Origin: Paraburkholderia sabiae
Lineage (GTDB): Bacteria > Pseudomonadota > Gammaproteobacteria > Burkholderiales > Burkholderiaceae
Direction of reading: 5' to 3'
Length of the DNA stretch: 64,000 nt
Assembly (NCBI RefSeq): GCF_030412785.1
Contig: NZ_CP125298.1
Span: 335,868 to 399,867, forward strand
Shown one piece after another: positions 1 to 9,856 of this stretch. Positions within the stretch are counted from its first letter, which is position 1. The number at the start of each line of letters is the position of its first letter. A model generated the notes under the pieces. The model searched no databases and had not been told where the DNA came from. It saw only the letters and a list, made by a program, of their open reading frames with translations. The position numbers and the translations under genes were made by a program.

Positions 1-155
1 AGCGCACGCGCGCTCTTGGCCATCGCTTGCGCGCGCCACATCTCAAGTGTGTGCACTGGCACACCCGTTTGCGTTGAAACCGTTTCCAACGTTTCATTCG
101 ACGAGATTATTCGGCTTGTTATCTGGTCCTTGACGTCTTGATTATAAGGCGGCAC
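1..155 (-). pseudogene. IS3-like orfA transposase remnant, copy 1 (runs off window)
   Basis: Reading leftward from a GTG at 155, the first 50 or so codons match the N-terminus of the 160-residue protein at 49092-49571, including the block GVPVHTLEMWRAQA. It is the helix-turn-helix end of an OrfA-type transposase subunit. The gene continues beyond base 1, so I cannot say whether it is intact. A third copy lies at 63016-63431. The conserved flank upstream (162-400) occurs with all three copies. Confidence 0.6.
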
Positions 156-161
156 CTTTAT

Positions 162-400
162 CTCTCATTGCCCCCACGGTTCAAATACTATCGGACCACA
201 TCCATGTCGCTTTTGTGGGGGGGCAACCCACAGCGATTGTAAGAATGCAGCGCCGGTGATAACCAGATTGTTGTAGAACATGGTGCCCCATTGTTACAGG
301 ACTTGCCCGGAGTACAGCGAAATGATCAGTGCCGAAGCGAACTGCTGTCCGCACCTGTTTCCTCGCTTCGAGACGGCTGTACTACGCGAGCCGATCCGTA
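162..400. repeat. Conserved noncoding flank of the orfA element
   Basis: The stretch with the CCCCCACGGTTCAAATACTA block, the GCGCCGGTGATAACCAGATT block and the CGAAATGATCA block recurs at 49578-49760 in the same orientation and at about 62765-63000 inverted. It always sits upstream of the orfA gene, so it is probably the element end plus promoter region. I see no gene in it. Confidence 0.55.
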
Positions 401-509
401 CTAGACACAGGAGCGTAAGAGACGGTTTCATAAAGACTGCTGAACGCGTTGAAGAGTGTTCCATCAGATCAGGCAACAGCCGAGCTTGATGAACGCTTCG
501 TGAATGTCA

Positions 510-655
510 GCGTGACCCTTCGCCGAAATACGCGGCAGGCGCGGGCGGCCTTTGAGTGGTCCTCGCCGTGTCTACGCCGACCGGGGTTACGACCACGACA
601 AATACCGACGCGCTCTTCAGGAACGCAGTATTCCCACTAGCATCGCCCGGCGTGG
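510..655 (+). pseudogene. IS5-type transposase, part 1 (split by IS3-a)
   Basis: In one frame this reads GRGRPLSGPRRVYADRGYDH followed by DKYRRALQERSIPTSIARRG, the DDE-domain D-R-G-Y-D block of IS5-family (IS427-like) transposases. It stops at 655, where IS3-a begins. Joining 655 to 15015 continues the frame into GLGNVRWVVERTHAWLHHFR, the family's conserved C-terminal block. The N-terminal third is not recognisable upstream of about 510, so the gene was probably already degraded. Confidence 0.7.
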
Positions 656-689
656 TGAACCGCCCCGGGAATCGTGGAGGCTGGTTGGT

Positions 690-1241
<552 letters not shown>

Positions 1242-1348
1242 CTACCAGGTGGGTGACGCCGAAGAGGCGGACCCTCACGGGCCGACGGCATCAAAGTGCC
1301 CAAATGGAAGATCATTGAGGTCTTCACAGGCTAACCGGAGGGTCCGAA

Positions 1349-2109
1349 ATGAAGTATACGACGGTCGGGGTGGACATCGCGAAGAACGTCTTCCAGCTTC
1401 ACTGGGTGGATGCCGGCACGGGCGAGATTGTGAACAAGCAACTGAAGCGCGCCGCATTCCTCGAGCATTTTGCGAATCGCGAGCCTTGCCTCATCGGAAT
1501 GGAGGCCTGCGGCGGTGCCCAGCATTGGGCACGACGATTGATGGAGATGGGCCATCAGGTCAAGCTGATGCCGGCGAAGTTCGTCAAGGCTTTCAATATC
1601 GGCAACAAGAACGATCCTGCAGATGCTCGTGCGATCTGGATGGCCACGCAGATGCCGAGCAAGCCCGTCGCTGTCAAGACCGAAGCCCAGCAGGCTGTAT
1701 TGGCGCTGCATCGGTTGCGGCAACAAAAGATCAAGTTCCGCACGATGCAGATGAACAGTCTGCGAGGCTTGCTAACAGAGTACGGCGAGGTGATGGCCAA
1801 GAGTCGCGCCGCGCTGGATAAAGCGATTCCCGGGGTGCTGGCGAGGCTGGCCGAGCGTCTACCGGCGATGCTGATTGACTCGTTACGCGAACTTTGGAAT
1901 GACCTTGATCGACTCGACAAACAGATCGCTGACATTGAGCGACGTTTGCACACATGGATGAAAGAGGACAAGGCATGCAAGGCGATTGCCGCGATCCCCG
2001 GCGTTGGCCTGCTGACGGCGACGGCCACTGTCGCCACGATGGGTGACGCCAAGGCGTTCAGGTCCGGACCGGAGTTTGCCGCGTGGCTCGGTCTCGTACC
2101 AAAGCAGAT
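1349..2109 (+). pseudogene. IS110-a transposase, N-terminal part
   Basis: It starts at an ATG after GGAGGG and opens with the DEDD (RuvC-like) block VGVDIAKNVFQLHWVD. GMEACGGAQHWAR and the KNDPADARAIW block follow, and then the Transposase_20 region IAAIPGVGLLTATATVATMG. The frame is cut after codon 253 by IS3-b. Joining 2109 to 3453 restores KQIGTGGKIQLLG and gives a 339-residue protein, the usual IS110 length. It is an insertion-inactivated but otherwise complete gene. Confidence 0.88.
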
Positions 2110-2168
2110 TGAACCGCCCCGGAAATGTAGGAGACTTCGGATCTTGGCTGTAACGGGAGATTTGAAGC

Positions 2169-2516
2169 ATGGAAAGCGAAGGCAAGACAAGGAAGCCCAC
2201 CGGGACGCGATATTCGGATGAGGTCCGTGAGCGAGCGATCCGGATGGTGTTTGAGCACCAACACGAGTATCAAACGCAGGGGGCGGCGATCCGCTCGATC
2301 GCCTCGAAGATGGGGATGTCGCGCGAGACGCTTCGCAACTGGATCATTCAGGCTGAGCGCGACCGTGGCCAACGAGCGGGCGCGACAACTTCGGAGCTGG
2401 CGCGTCTGAAGGAACTGGAGCGCGAGAATCGTGAGCTGCGGACGGCCAACGAGATCCTGCGCAAGGCCTCCGCATATTTCGCGCAGGCGGAGCTCGACCG
2501 CCGATCGAAGCCATGA
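2169..2516 (+). CDS. IS3-b OrfA (transposase DNA-binding subunit)
   Basis: This 115-residue protein has an N-terminal helix-turn-helix (AIRSIASKMGMSRETLRNWI, about residues 40-60) and a leucine-zipper-like coiled coil (LARLKELERENRELRTANEI, about 77-96). These are standard for IS3 OrfA, which binds the inverted repeats and dimerises. The stop overlaps the orfB start as ATGA (2513-2516). OrfAB fusion by -1 frameshifting is known in the family, but I cannot point to a definite slippery site here. Confidence 0.88.
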   Translation: MESEGKTRKPTGTRYSDEVRERAIRMVFEHQHEYQTQGAAIRSIASKMGMSRETLRNWIIQAERDRGQRAGATTSELARLKELERENRELRTANEILRKASAYFAQAELDRRSKP

Positions 2517-3409
2517 TCGCGTTCATCGATGAGCATCGCGACGTCTACGGTATCGAGCCGATCTGCCGCCTGCTGCCGATCGCGCCGTCGACGTATTACC
2601 GGCACGCCGGGCGGCGCAGCGATCCGGAGCAATGGCCAGCACGAGCGCGTCGCGACGCTGAACTGAAGGCCCTCATCCGGGCGATCTGGGAGGAGAACTT
2701 CGGCGTGTATGGTGTGCGCAAGGTCTGGCGCCAGTTGTTGCGCGATGGCGTAAAGGTCGCGCGCTGCACGGTTGCGCGCCTGATGAAGGTGATGGGCCTC
2801 GAAGGTGTGCGGCGTGGGCGCCGGATCAAGACGACGCAGCGCGACGATGCGGTGCCGTGCCCGCTGGACCGGGTCAAACGTCAGTTTCGGGCCGAGCGGC
2901 CGAACGCGCTGTGGGTTGCGGATTTTACGTATTGCTGGACATGGTCGGGCTTCGTCTATGTGGCCTTCGTGACCGATGTGTTTGCGCGCCGTATCGTCGG
3001 CTGGCGAGTGTCGGCATCGATGAAGACTGACTTCGTGCTGGATGCGCTGAACCAGGCGTTACACGATCGCCAGCCACCGCCCGGGCTCATTCATCATAGC
3101 GATCACGGGTCGCAATATCTCAGCATTCGGTACACCGAACGTTTGGTGGATGTTGGCGTTGAGCCATCAGTCGGAACCGTCGGCGACTCGTACGACAACG
3201 CTCTGGCCGAAACGATCAACGGCTTGTACAAGGCCGAAGTTGTGCATCGGCGTTCATGGCGTACGCTCCAAGACGTCGAGCTCGCCACGCTCGAATGGGT
3301 TCACTGGTATAACCACCATCGGTTGCTCGGCCCGCTCGGGTACGTATCGCCTGCGGAAGCAGAGGAAGTCTACAATCGGAATCTGGTGCGCTCCGCTCGA
3401 GCGGCGTAG
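2513..3409 (+). CDS. IS3-b OrfB (DDE transposase)
   Basis: This 298-residue protein has an N-terminal HTH_21-like region (YGVRKVWRQLLRDGVKVARC) and an rve domain from about residue 125. The catalytic residues are Asp in VADFTYCW, Asp in HHSDHGSQY and Glu in [10 protein letters not shown]. The ATG at 2513 overlaps the orfA stop. Length and motifs are complete, so this is probably a working transposase of an element resembling Burkholderia IS51/IS407-type IS3 members. Subgroup placement is uncertain. Confidence 0.9.
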   Translation: MIAFIDEHRDVYGIEPICRLLPIAPSTYYRHAGRRSDPEQWPARARRDAELKALIRAIWEENFGVYGVRKVWRQLLRDGVKVARCTVARLMKVMGLEGVRRGRRIKTTQRDDAVPCPLDRVKRQFRAERPNALWVADFTYCWTWSGFVYVAFVTDVFARRIVGWRVSASMKTDFVLDALNQALHDRQPPPGLIHHSDHGSQYLSIRYTERLVDVGVEPSVGTVGDSYDNALAETINGLYKAEVVHRRSWRTLQDVELATLEWVHWYNHHRLLGPLGYVSPAEAEEVYNRNLVRSARAA

Positions 3410-3452
3410 CGCCAAACTCGGCGGTCTCCGACAAAGTCGGGGCGGTTCAGAT

Positions 3453-3711
3453 CGGCACTGGCGGGAAGATCCAGCTATTGGGTATCAGCCGGCGCGGCGA
3501 CACGTATGTACGGACGTTATTGATCCACGGAGCACGCAGCGTGCTCTTCCATGGCAAGCACGCCGGGTCGTGGGCTGAGCAGTTGCAGAAACGGCGACCA
3601 TCCAACGTGGTGACTGTAGCACTTGCCAACAAGATGGCCCGAACAATCTGGGCGGTTCTCGCACATGGCACGCCATACAACCAGGGGCACGTCAGTGCAC
3701 AACCGGCTTGA
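3453..3711 (+). pseudogene. IS110-a transposase, C-terminal part
   Basis: This is the remainder of the Transposase_20 domain: GTGGKIQLLGISRRGDTYVR, then LLIHGARSVL and a terminal MARTIWAVLAHGTPY. The family's nucleophile Ser lies in this region (HGARSVL). It continues the 1349-2109 frame once IS3-b and one GAT are removed. Confidence 0.85.
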
Positions 3712-3968
3712 TCAGTTGAACCGTATGGAAGATTGAAGCTTGCAGGATGACGTCGAAAGGTTGCGTTGGCAATCGAGCGTGATGACAAGACAGGTCGGAC
3801 CTGAACTCGCTAAGCCTGAAAGATAATTTGAGCGCGTAGCTCGTGCGACAAATGAGGAGCGAGTCAGCGGATTTCATCGAGGCCCGCAGCGTATGAGGCT
3901 GCAATGAGGCCGCATATAAAGCTGCAACCTATCCTGTCGATGCAAAGCGCAAGAAAACCTGGCGCATC
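3712..3968 (+). other. IS110-a 3' noncoding region, candidate guide-RNA locus
   Basis: 257 bp between the transposase stop and the right inverted repeat contain no convincing ORF. In IS1111-type elements the short guide (seek/bridge) RNA that pairs with the target is encoded after the transposase, so this is the expected position. I did not fold it, and the call rests on position only. Confidence 0.3.
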
Positions 3969-4017
3969 GGGGGCGTTCATATAAATCATCTTGGCCGGTA
4001 TAGCGACAGAGGTTTTG

Positions 4018-4072
4018 GCCGTTGGGGAGAGGTCGGAGGCGGCGTAGCCGCCGGAGAGCTCTCCCCAACGGC
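4018..4072. repeat. Long perfect-stem hairpin
   Basis: The arms GCCGTTGGGGAGAG (4018-4031) and CTCTCCCCAACGGC (4059-4072) are perfectly complementary. An inner GGCGGC-GTA-GCCGCC adds a second stem. It lies between the IS21-a left-end repeat and IS110-b. A second stem, GGCTGATC/GATCAGCC, follows at 4100-4130. It could be the target of IS110-b, since several IS110 relatives insert into palindromes, or a structured part of that element. No T-run follows, so a simple terminator is unlikely. Confidence 0.6.
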
Positions 4073-4211
4073 GGCGCCGAGTCGGCCGGGTTCTACGATG
4101 GCTGATCAAATCAAGAAGAAGCGATCAGCCGCATGTCCGGAACCCGTATTACCGACCAACAGGTTCGCCTCTCAAGAAACATACCCCAAGGTCTTGATTT
4201 TGTGAGTGGTT

Positions 4212-5543
4212 TTATGCAGCCTCCGAAACAGGGGTGAGCTTGAACCCCAGTTTTTCTGCTCGACGGGCAAGATGATGCATGACACGTTGACGGTAACGTT
4301 CTTCGTAGTAGTCTTGTCCTTGATCGATATACTCGCCGCCCTTGGTCAACATCGCATAAATGAGACGCGCCAGCTTGTGCGCGGTTGCCGTGATTGCTTT
4401 GGGCCGGTCGAGTCTGGCACACATACGCCGGTAGTAGGCGCCCAGTGCGGACTGGCTCGTGCGTAGTGCTGCCGCAGCGAGACGTAAGGCCTGTGCAGCA
4501 CGGTTGGTAGTCCGCTTGCTCGCGCTGGATAGTATCTTGCCTCCCGAGATCTTCGTTCCAGGACACAAACCAAGCCATGCTACGAATTGCTTGGCGCTCC
4601 TGAAGCGGGAGAGGTCCGGGCCGGTTTCGGAAATGACCTTCAGTGCGGTTGCCGTGTCGATGCCGTTGATACGTGTCAGATCAACACCGCACAGGCCGAT
4701 CAGGTATGTACGCAAATCGAAGCGTGGAGCGTTCTTCCCGCGAGAAGGACGCTGGGGCTTATCCTGAGCTCCAGCGTGCTTTTGCAGCACGGCGAGCATG
4801 GCCTCAAGCTGTTGGTCACACGCCATTAATTCCACGCCGTATGCGTCATACAGCGACATGGCCTGCTTTAGTGTGAAGAGATGCTCGCTGCGCCAATTGC
4901 CCTGCAACGACTTGACGATTTCCTCTTCACTGGCGCGGATTCGAGCGTGCTTCAGCTTGGCCAAGGTTGTGGCATTGCGTTCGCCGGCGATGATGGCGCG
5001 CACGATCTTCTGTCCCGTCTCGCCCATGATGTCAGAGATCACATTGGCGAGTTGAACGTTCATTTGCGATAAGGCTTTCTGTATATGCTGGACGTGCCGT
5101 GCCTGGTAGCGCAGCAGCATATCGCGTTGTCGGGACACCGCCCGCAAGGCGCAAATTTCGTCTGTTGGGCGAAACGCGCCGGACAGCAAGCCGTAACTCA
5201 TCAGTTGCTGCAACCATTGGCAGTCGAGCACATCGCTCTTCCGGCCCGAAACGTTCTTCACATGCCGGGCATTGACCAGATGGACCGTGAAACCCCGCGA
5301 TTCCAGCAACTCGTATACGGGTATCCAGTAGACGCCCGTCGACTCCATCGCGACAATATCGACGTTGCAGGCCGTGAGCCAAGTGACCAGGTTATCCAAC
5401 TCACACGTGAAACTCTTGAACTCGCGCACAGGTTCATCGTCACGATCAGCTGGCACCGCCACATAATGACTTGCCGAGCCGATATCGATGCCCGCAGCGT
5501 TCGGGTAGGCTATATCTAGCGTTCTTCTTGTGCGCGTTGCCAT
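4212..5543 (-). CDS. IS110-b transposase (long form)
   Basis: 443 residues. The N-terminal DEDD domain has YPNAAGIDIGSASHYVAVPA, the VAMESTGVYWIPVYELLE block and SGRKSDVLDCQWLQ. The C-terminal Transposase_20 domain has INGIDTATALKVISETG and LGLCPGTKISGGK. An ATG 20 codons upstream (5603) is in frame, but the start at 5543 gives the usual N-terminus. The gene sits in the IS21-a left end, antiparallel to istA. The frame is intact, so it may be functional. Confidence 0.85.
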   Translation of the reverse strand: MATRTRRTLDIAYPNAAGIDIGSASHYVAVPADRDDEPVREFKSFTCELDNLVTWLTACNVDIVAMESTGVYWIPVYELLESRGFTVHLVNARHVKNVSGRKSDVLDCQWLQQLMSYGLLSGAFRPTDEICALRAVSRQRDMLLRYQARHVQHIQKALSQMNVQLANVISDIMGETGQKIVRAIIAGERNATTLAKLKHARIRASEEEIVKSLQGNWRSEHLFTLKQAMSLYDAYGVELMACDQQLEAMLAVLQKHAGAQDKPQRPSRGKNAPRFDLRTYLIGLCGVDLTRINGIDTATALKVISETGPDLSRFRSAKQFVAWLGLCPGTKISGGKILSSASKRTTNRAAQALRLAAAALRTSQSALGAYYRRMCARLDRPKAITATAHKLARLIYAMLTKGGEYIDQGQDYYEERYRQRVMHHLARRAEKLGFKLTPVSEAA

Positions 5544-5801
5544 GATGATCGTCCTTTCGGTTCGAGGTGTGCCGCACAGGTTCGGGTACGTCGTTGTACT
5601 CACTCTCTCAAACGGGATGGCCGTTCATCACGGTCTCACCAATGTCGCCGACGTGACCCAGGACCACGCTCTACAGCGGGCAGAAACGCACCATTGGCGA
5701 ATCGGTCTTCTCCCGCGCGGGATTCCACCTTACCGCAATAGCGTTCACCGTATGTTTCTTGCAAACGCCTTGCGGCCACCGCGCCGATTACCTCGCTCTA
5801 C
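5544..5801. other. Noncoding junction of IS110-b and the IS21-a left end
   Basis: 258 bp hold the 5' flank of IS110-b and then the leader of istA. I could not place the exact element boundary. No gene is seen. Confidence 0.4.
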
Positions 5802-7253
5802 ATGTCCAAACGCAAACATCACTCTCAGGAGATCGCCGCCGCCAAGGCCGGCATCAGCGTGCGCAGCGCGCGTCGCATAGAACGAGACGCCTTACTGCCA
5901 TCCCAGAAACCTCGTCGTTACTGGCGTTCCCGTCCCGATCCCTTCGCTGACGTCTGGGATACTGAAGTCGTTCAGATGCTCGCGAACGCGCCGCAACTTC
6001 AGGCGGTCACGATCCTGCGCAAGCTGCAGGACGATCATCCCGGGGAGTTTCCCGACAGCACACGCCGCACGCTTGAGCGACGCGTGCGGCACTGGAGGGC
6101 GATGTCCGGCCCACCGAAGGAAGTCTTCTTCCCGCAACTGCATGAGCCCGGCGCACGCGGCCTGTCCGACTTTACCGACATGGCCGAACTGCGAGTGACG
6201 ATCGCTGGCGTGCCGTTCGAACATCGGCTGTACCACTTCGTGCTCGCGTTCTCGCGCTGGGAATACGCCAATGTCGTTGAAGGTGGCGAGAGCTTCGAAG
6301 CACTGTCCATGGGATTGCAGAACGCACTGTGGCAGGCCGGCGGCTGCCCGCGCGAGCACCGCACCGACAGTCTGTCAGCGGCGTTCAGAAACCTCGCGGA
6401 CGAAGACGACTTCACGGTGCGGTATGCGGCGCTGCTCGAGCACTATGGCATGACCGGGACACGCAACAATCGCGGCCTGGGTCACGAGAATGGTAGCGTT
6501 GAGTCATCGCATCGCTATCTGAAGGAGGCCGCCGACCAGGCGTTGATGCTGCGAGGTCATCGAGACTTCGTTGATCGTGCGGCCTATGATGAGTTTCTGC
6601 GCGAGGTCGTCATGCGTCGTAACCGGCGTAACGCAGCGGCGTTCCGCCTTGAGCGCGAGCAGCTCATGGATCTGCCGTTAAGGCGCACGACTGACTTCGT
6701 CGAGGAAGAAGCACGTGTTACACGCTGCAGCACCTTCACCGTACGCGGCATTCTGTACAGCGCGCCGTCGCGCCTGATTGGTCACCGCCTGAAGGTGCGC
6801 GTGTACGGGGACCGGCTCGACTGCTATCTGTCGGGCGCGCTGGTGCATAGCACTTCGCGCGGCTCGCGTGCCGGCGACAACCGCCGCGCACTGGATTACC
6901 GGCACTTCATTGAGAGCCTCAAACGCAAGCCTCAGGCCTTCAGGGGGCTTGCGTTTCGCGACGAGCTGTTTCCGCGTGAGGCCTATCGCCGGACGTGGGA
7001 ACAGTTGGAGGCGAGGCTGACGCAACGCGAGGCGTGCAAAGTCATCGTTGGATTGCTTGAGCTCGCCGCGCTCGATGGCGTCGAGGCCGTGCTGGCCGCA
7101 CGCCTGAACGCATTGCTGGTTGACGGCAAGCTGCCGGATCTGAAGGCGTTGCGTGAGGAATTTGCGCCCCGTCACGCCGAATGCCCCGTCGTCAACGTCG
7201 AGATCCCACCCGCAAGCAGCTATGACGACCTGCTGGGTAAGGAGGTCGCATGA
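5802..7253 (+). CDS. istA: IS21-a IstA transposase
   Basis: 483 residues, complete. An N-terminal helix-turn-helix (AAAKAGISVRSARRIERD) precedes the rve-like catalytic core. The first acidic site is in GLSDFTDMAEL, the second in PREHRTDSLSAAF and the Glu in LGHENGSVESSHRYLKEA. The C-terminal Mu-transposase-like beta region contains RGILYSAPSRLIGHRL. IstA cuts and joins element ends and works with the ATPase IstB. Its last codons overlap istB (ATGA at 7250-7253). The gene is intact but its partner is broken, so the element should not transpose by itself. Confidence 0.9.
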   Translation: MSKRKHHSQEIAAAKAGISVRSARRIERDALLPSQKPRRYWRSRPDPFADVWDTEVVQMLANAPQLQAVTILRKLQDDHPGEFPDSTRRTLERRVRHWRAMSGPPKEVFFPQLHEPGARGLSDFTDMAELRVTIAGVPFEHRLYHFVLAFSRWEYANVVEGGESFEALSMGLQNALWQAGGCPREHRTDSLSAAFRNLADEDDFTVRYAALLEHYGMTGTRNNRGLGHENGSVESSHRYLKEAADQALMLRGHRDFVDRAAYDEFLREVVMRRNRRNAAAFRLEREQLMDLPLRRTTDFVEEEARVTRCSTFTVRGILYSAPSRLIGHRLKVRVYGDRLDCYLSGALVHSTSRGSRAGDNRRALDYRHFIESLKRKPQAFRGLAFRDELFPREAYRRTWEQLEARLTQREACKVIVGLLELAALDGVEAVLAARLNALLVDGKLPDLKALREEFAPRHAECPVVNVEIPPASSYDDLLGKEVA

Positions 7254-7764
7254 GCACACCCGCTTACGATGCCGGCCGTCTTGCCTTGATGCTCAATGAA
7301 CTGCGCCTGCCGACCATCGCCCGCCTGTGGCCCGAGTTTGCGCAGCGCTCCGACAAGGAGGGCTGGCAGGCCACACGGCTGATCGGTGCACTGCTCGAAC
7401 ACGAACTGGCCGAGCGGGCCAAACGGCGCATCGAACGACATCGTGCCGAGTCGCATCTGGATCCAACCAAGACGCTTGCGACCTTCGACTTCAGCATGGT
7501 GCCGATGGTCTCAAAGGCGCACGTCATGGCGCTCGCGACCGGCGATTCGTGGCTTGAGAAAGGCGCCACGGCACTTCTGTTCGGGCCGCCCGGGGCCGGC
7601 AAAAGTCATCTGGGTTCGGCCATCGGACACGCGTTGATCGACGCCGGCTACCGGGTACTGTTCACACGGACCAGTGAACTCGTGCAGAAGCTGCAGGCTG
7701 CACGTCAGAGTCTGCAGTTGCCTTCGGCTCTTGCCAAGCTCGACCGCTTCGACCTGATCATCCT
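7250..7764 (+). pseudogene. istB: IS21-a IstB ATPase, N-terminal part
   Basis: This AAA+ helper protein shows the Walker A motif FGPPGAGKSHLGSAIGHALI and runs to the start of Walker B (DLIIL), where the frame is cut by RIT-1. Joining 7764 to 13862 restores DLIILDDLSYARKDQAE. IstB loads IstA on target DNA, and the cut removes Walker B and everything after it. Confidence 0.88.
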
Positions 7765-7853
7765 AGACCTATGTGCAGTGCTCCGTTATGTGGAGTTCGG
7801 CCGGGCGAGGCATAGTGATGGCCGGTCGCGATGACGCGGACTCCACATAAGTA

Positions 7854-8882
7854 TCAGAGCCGCTTCAACCAGTCGATAATCGGCAAGCGTCCGAATGTTC
7901 CCCGGTCGGACGATACTTTGGTCAATATGTCCGGAAACACTTGAAGGAGTGCCTGGCGCTTCATGTCGATGTCTGATTTCGCATAGCGCATCGTTGTATC
8001 GAGACTCGCGTGGCCAAGCCACTGGCTAATCGTTGGGAAGTCTACACCTGACTTTAGCAAGGAGAGCGCTGTCGTATGCCTCAGAGAATGAGGGTGGATG
8101 CGTTTCTCCCGGAGGGTAGGTACGTTCGCTCCGGCGGTTGCAAGATGCCTGCGAAGCAGGTAGTACACCCCGAAACGAGTGAGCTTGTCGCCGCGATTAT
8201 TGACAAACAATGCTGTGGTTGCATCAAGCGGGTACGGCCGTTCTTCGACGAGGCGCTGCAACAACCTGGCAGTCTGTGGCCAGATCGGACAGACGCGGAC
8301 TTTGTTTCCCTTGCCTTGGAGTCTTACCTGGCACGGCCGTTGTAACCGTAGGTCGCATAAACGAAGGTCAAGTACCTCCTGCACCCTCGCGCCGGTATTG
8401 AACATCAGTGAGAACAACGCGTAGTCACGCCGACCGGGAACTGTTGTCCGATCGACCGCATTCAGCAGCGCCTCGACCTCGTGCTGCTCAAGATATTCGA
8501 TCGGCGCTGACCGTGCGCCGCGTTTGAATGGAATGCCAAGGATTGCCTGCGCCGCCGCCAGATGTTCAGGACCTTCAGTTGCCAGGAACCGCGCGAACGT
8601 ATGAATCGCGGCAAGCCGGGCATTACGCGTGGCAATGCCGTTGTGGCGGTCTTGCTCAAGAGATGTCAGGAACTGTCCGACCGATTCAGCGTTGATCGCC
8701 GCAAGATCCAGACGTTCAATCCCGCGGTGTCGCTTCGCACTAAGAAATCGCAGCAGAAGCACCAGCGTGTCGCGATAGCTATGGATCGTGTGCCGGCTCA
8801 TCCCTCGCAACGTAGGCAGATAATCTTGGAAGAATCGGACGAGACTCCGTCCGAGCTCATCGGAGTAAGGATGCCGTTTCAT
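7854..8882 (-). CDS. RIT-1 third tyrosine recombinase
   Basis: 342 residues. A SAM-like core-binding domain comes first (MSRHTIHSYRDTLVLLLRFL). The catalytic domain follows, with Arg in FNTGARVQEVLDL, Lys in LQGKGNKVRV, HxxR in HPHSLRHTTALSLLKSG, LGHASLDTT and the Tyr in MRYAKSD. The ATG at 8882 overlaps the stop of the preceding gene as ATGA, implying translational coupling. All six catalytic positions are present, so it is probably active. A longer in-frame start exists, but the coupled ATG is more typical. Confidence 0.88.
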   Translation of the reverse strand: MKRHPYSDELGRSLVRFFQDYLPTLRGMSRHTIHSYRDTLVLLLRFLSAKRHRGIERLDLAAINAESVGQFLTSLEQDRHNGIATRNARLAAIHTFARFLATEGPEHLAAAQAILGIPFKRGARSAPIEYLEQHEVEALLNAVDRTTVPGRRDYALFSLMFNTGARVQEVLDLRLCDLRLQRPCQVRLQGKGNKVRVCPIWPQTARLLQRLVEERPYPLDATTALFVNNRGDKLTRFGVYYLLRRHLATAGANVPTLREKRIHPHSLRHTTALSLLKSGVDFPTISQWLGHASLDTTMRYAKSDIDMKRQALLQVFPDILTKVSSDRGTFGRLPIIDWLKRL

Positions 8883-9856
8883 AATTGCTCTCCCTGAACA
8901 AGATAGCCAAACCGTTTCGCGAACCGCTTGCTCGCAAGCTCCTGGAGTTCCGGAATCCAGCGCAAATAGTAGGCCGTCGATACGATTGATACGTGACCCA
9001 TGTAGAGTGCGAGCTTTGGGAGGTTGGACTGGCCGTCCGCGCCCTGTCGATACCATCGCATCAGGGCCTCAATTGCAAAGGAATGCCTAAAGTCGTGAAT
9101 ACGGGGAACCCGTCCATCGGCATCCCGGAGGCCTGCGTCTTGCAGTAATCCCGCGATACCTTCATGCAATCCTGTTCCAGTGTAGCCTCGCAGACCATGG
9201 TGCATATTGCACAGTAACGGTGACAACGGCGTAGTGTCGAGCGGGGGAGCGAGGCGGCGCATGAGGTAGCGGCGCAGCTCCAGCCGGGCACCCCCCGAAA
9301 GCGGAACCCACCTCGATTTGTGAAACTTGGATTCGCGTACGTGCAGGACTCCAGCGTGCGCGTCTACATCGGCCAACGTTAATCGTAGCAATTCCCTTCG
9401 CCTCAGCCCGGCGGTGTACAGCAGGACAACCGCCAGGCGGAGGACATACGGTCTTAGTGGCGATGTCGCCGTGGCCTGACGCGTGCCGGCAAGCTCGAGT
9501 ACCCGCCCAACCTGCGCTGGAGTCAGGATAATCGGTGCAGCATGTGGTTGTCGGCGGGCAAAGCGGATGATGTCCGGCACGAAACACCGGGGCTCGGTAC
9601 GTTGCCGGTAGAGGCAGAAATTGCGCACGGCAACCTGACGGGCGCGGCGCACGTTCGAGGTGAGGGAGTCGAAGGTCTTGCACCACGATTCGAACAGCGT
9701 GTTGTTCAGGTCCGATTCACCAGTTCGGACGACGAAGTCCCTCATCGAAATCAGGGTACGCTCCTGGTTGCTGTATTGACGCCCTAGCGTCCGACGGTGC
9801 GCAAGATATCGACTGATGACGGGATCAAGTGCGGTTGTGTCGAGTTGGTGTTTCAT
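8879..9856 (-). CDS. RIT-1 second tyrosine recombinase
   Basis: 325 residues from the ATG that overlaps the upstream stop (ATGA). The catalytic Arg is in YTAGLRRRELLRL, the HxxR box in IHDLRHSFAIEALMRWYRQG, and LYMGHVSIVSTAYYLRW carries the late His and Tyr. The insert after the HxxR box (WYRQGADGQSNLPKLA) is shared with the second genes of RIT-2 and RIT-3, marking a conserved middle-gene subfamily. The frame is intact. Confidence 0.87.
   Translation of the reverse strand: MKHQLDTTALDPVISRYLAHRRTLGRQYSNQERTLISMRDFVVRTGESDLNNTLFESWCKTFDSLTSNVRRARQVAVRNFCLYRQRTEPRCFVPDIIRFARRQPHAAPIILTPAQVGRVLELAGTRQATATSPLRPYVLRLAVVLLYTAGLRRRELLRLTLADVDAHAGVLHVRESKFHKSRWVPLSGGARLELRRYLMRRLAPPLDTTPLSPLLCNMHHGLRGYTGTGLHEGIAGLLQDAGLRDADGRVPRIHDFRHSFAIEALMRWYRQGADGQSNLPKLALYMGHVSIVSTAYYLRWIPELQELASKRFAKRFGYLVQGEQL

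Larger units (their letters stand above)
2110..3449. mobile_element. IS3-b, complete copy, inserted in IS110-a
   Basis: The element is 1340 bp with terminal repeats TGAACCGCCCCGG and C-GGGGCGGTTCA. It is flanked by a 3-bp GAT duplication (2107-2109 and 3450-3452), and both reading frames are intact. The same terminal repeats bound IS3-a. It appears to be the most recent event in this nest because nothing interrupts it. Confidence 0.9.
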
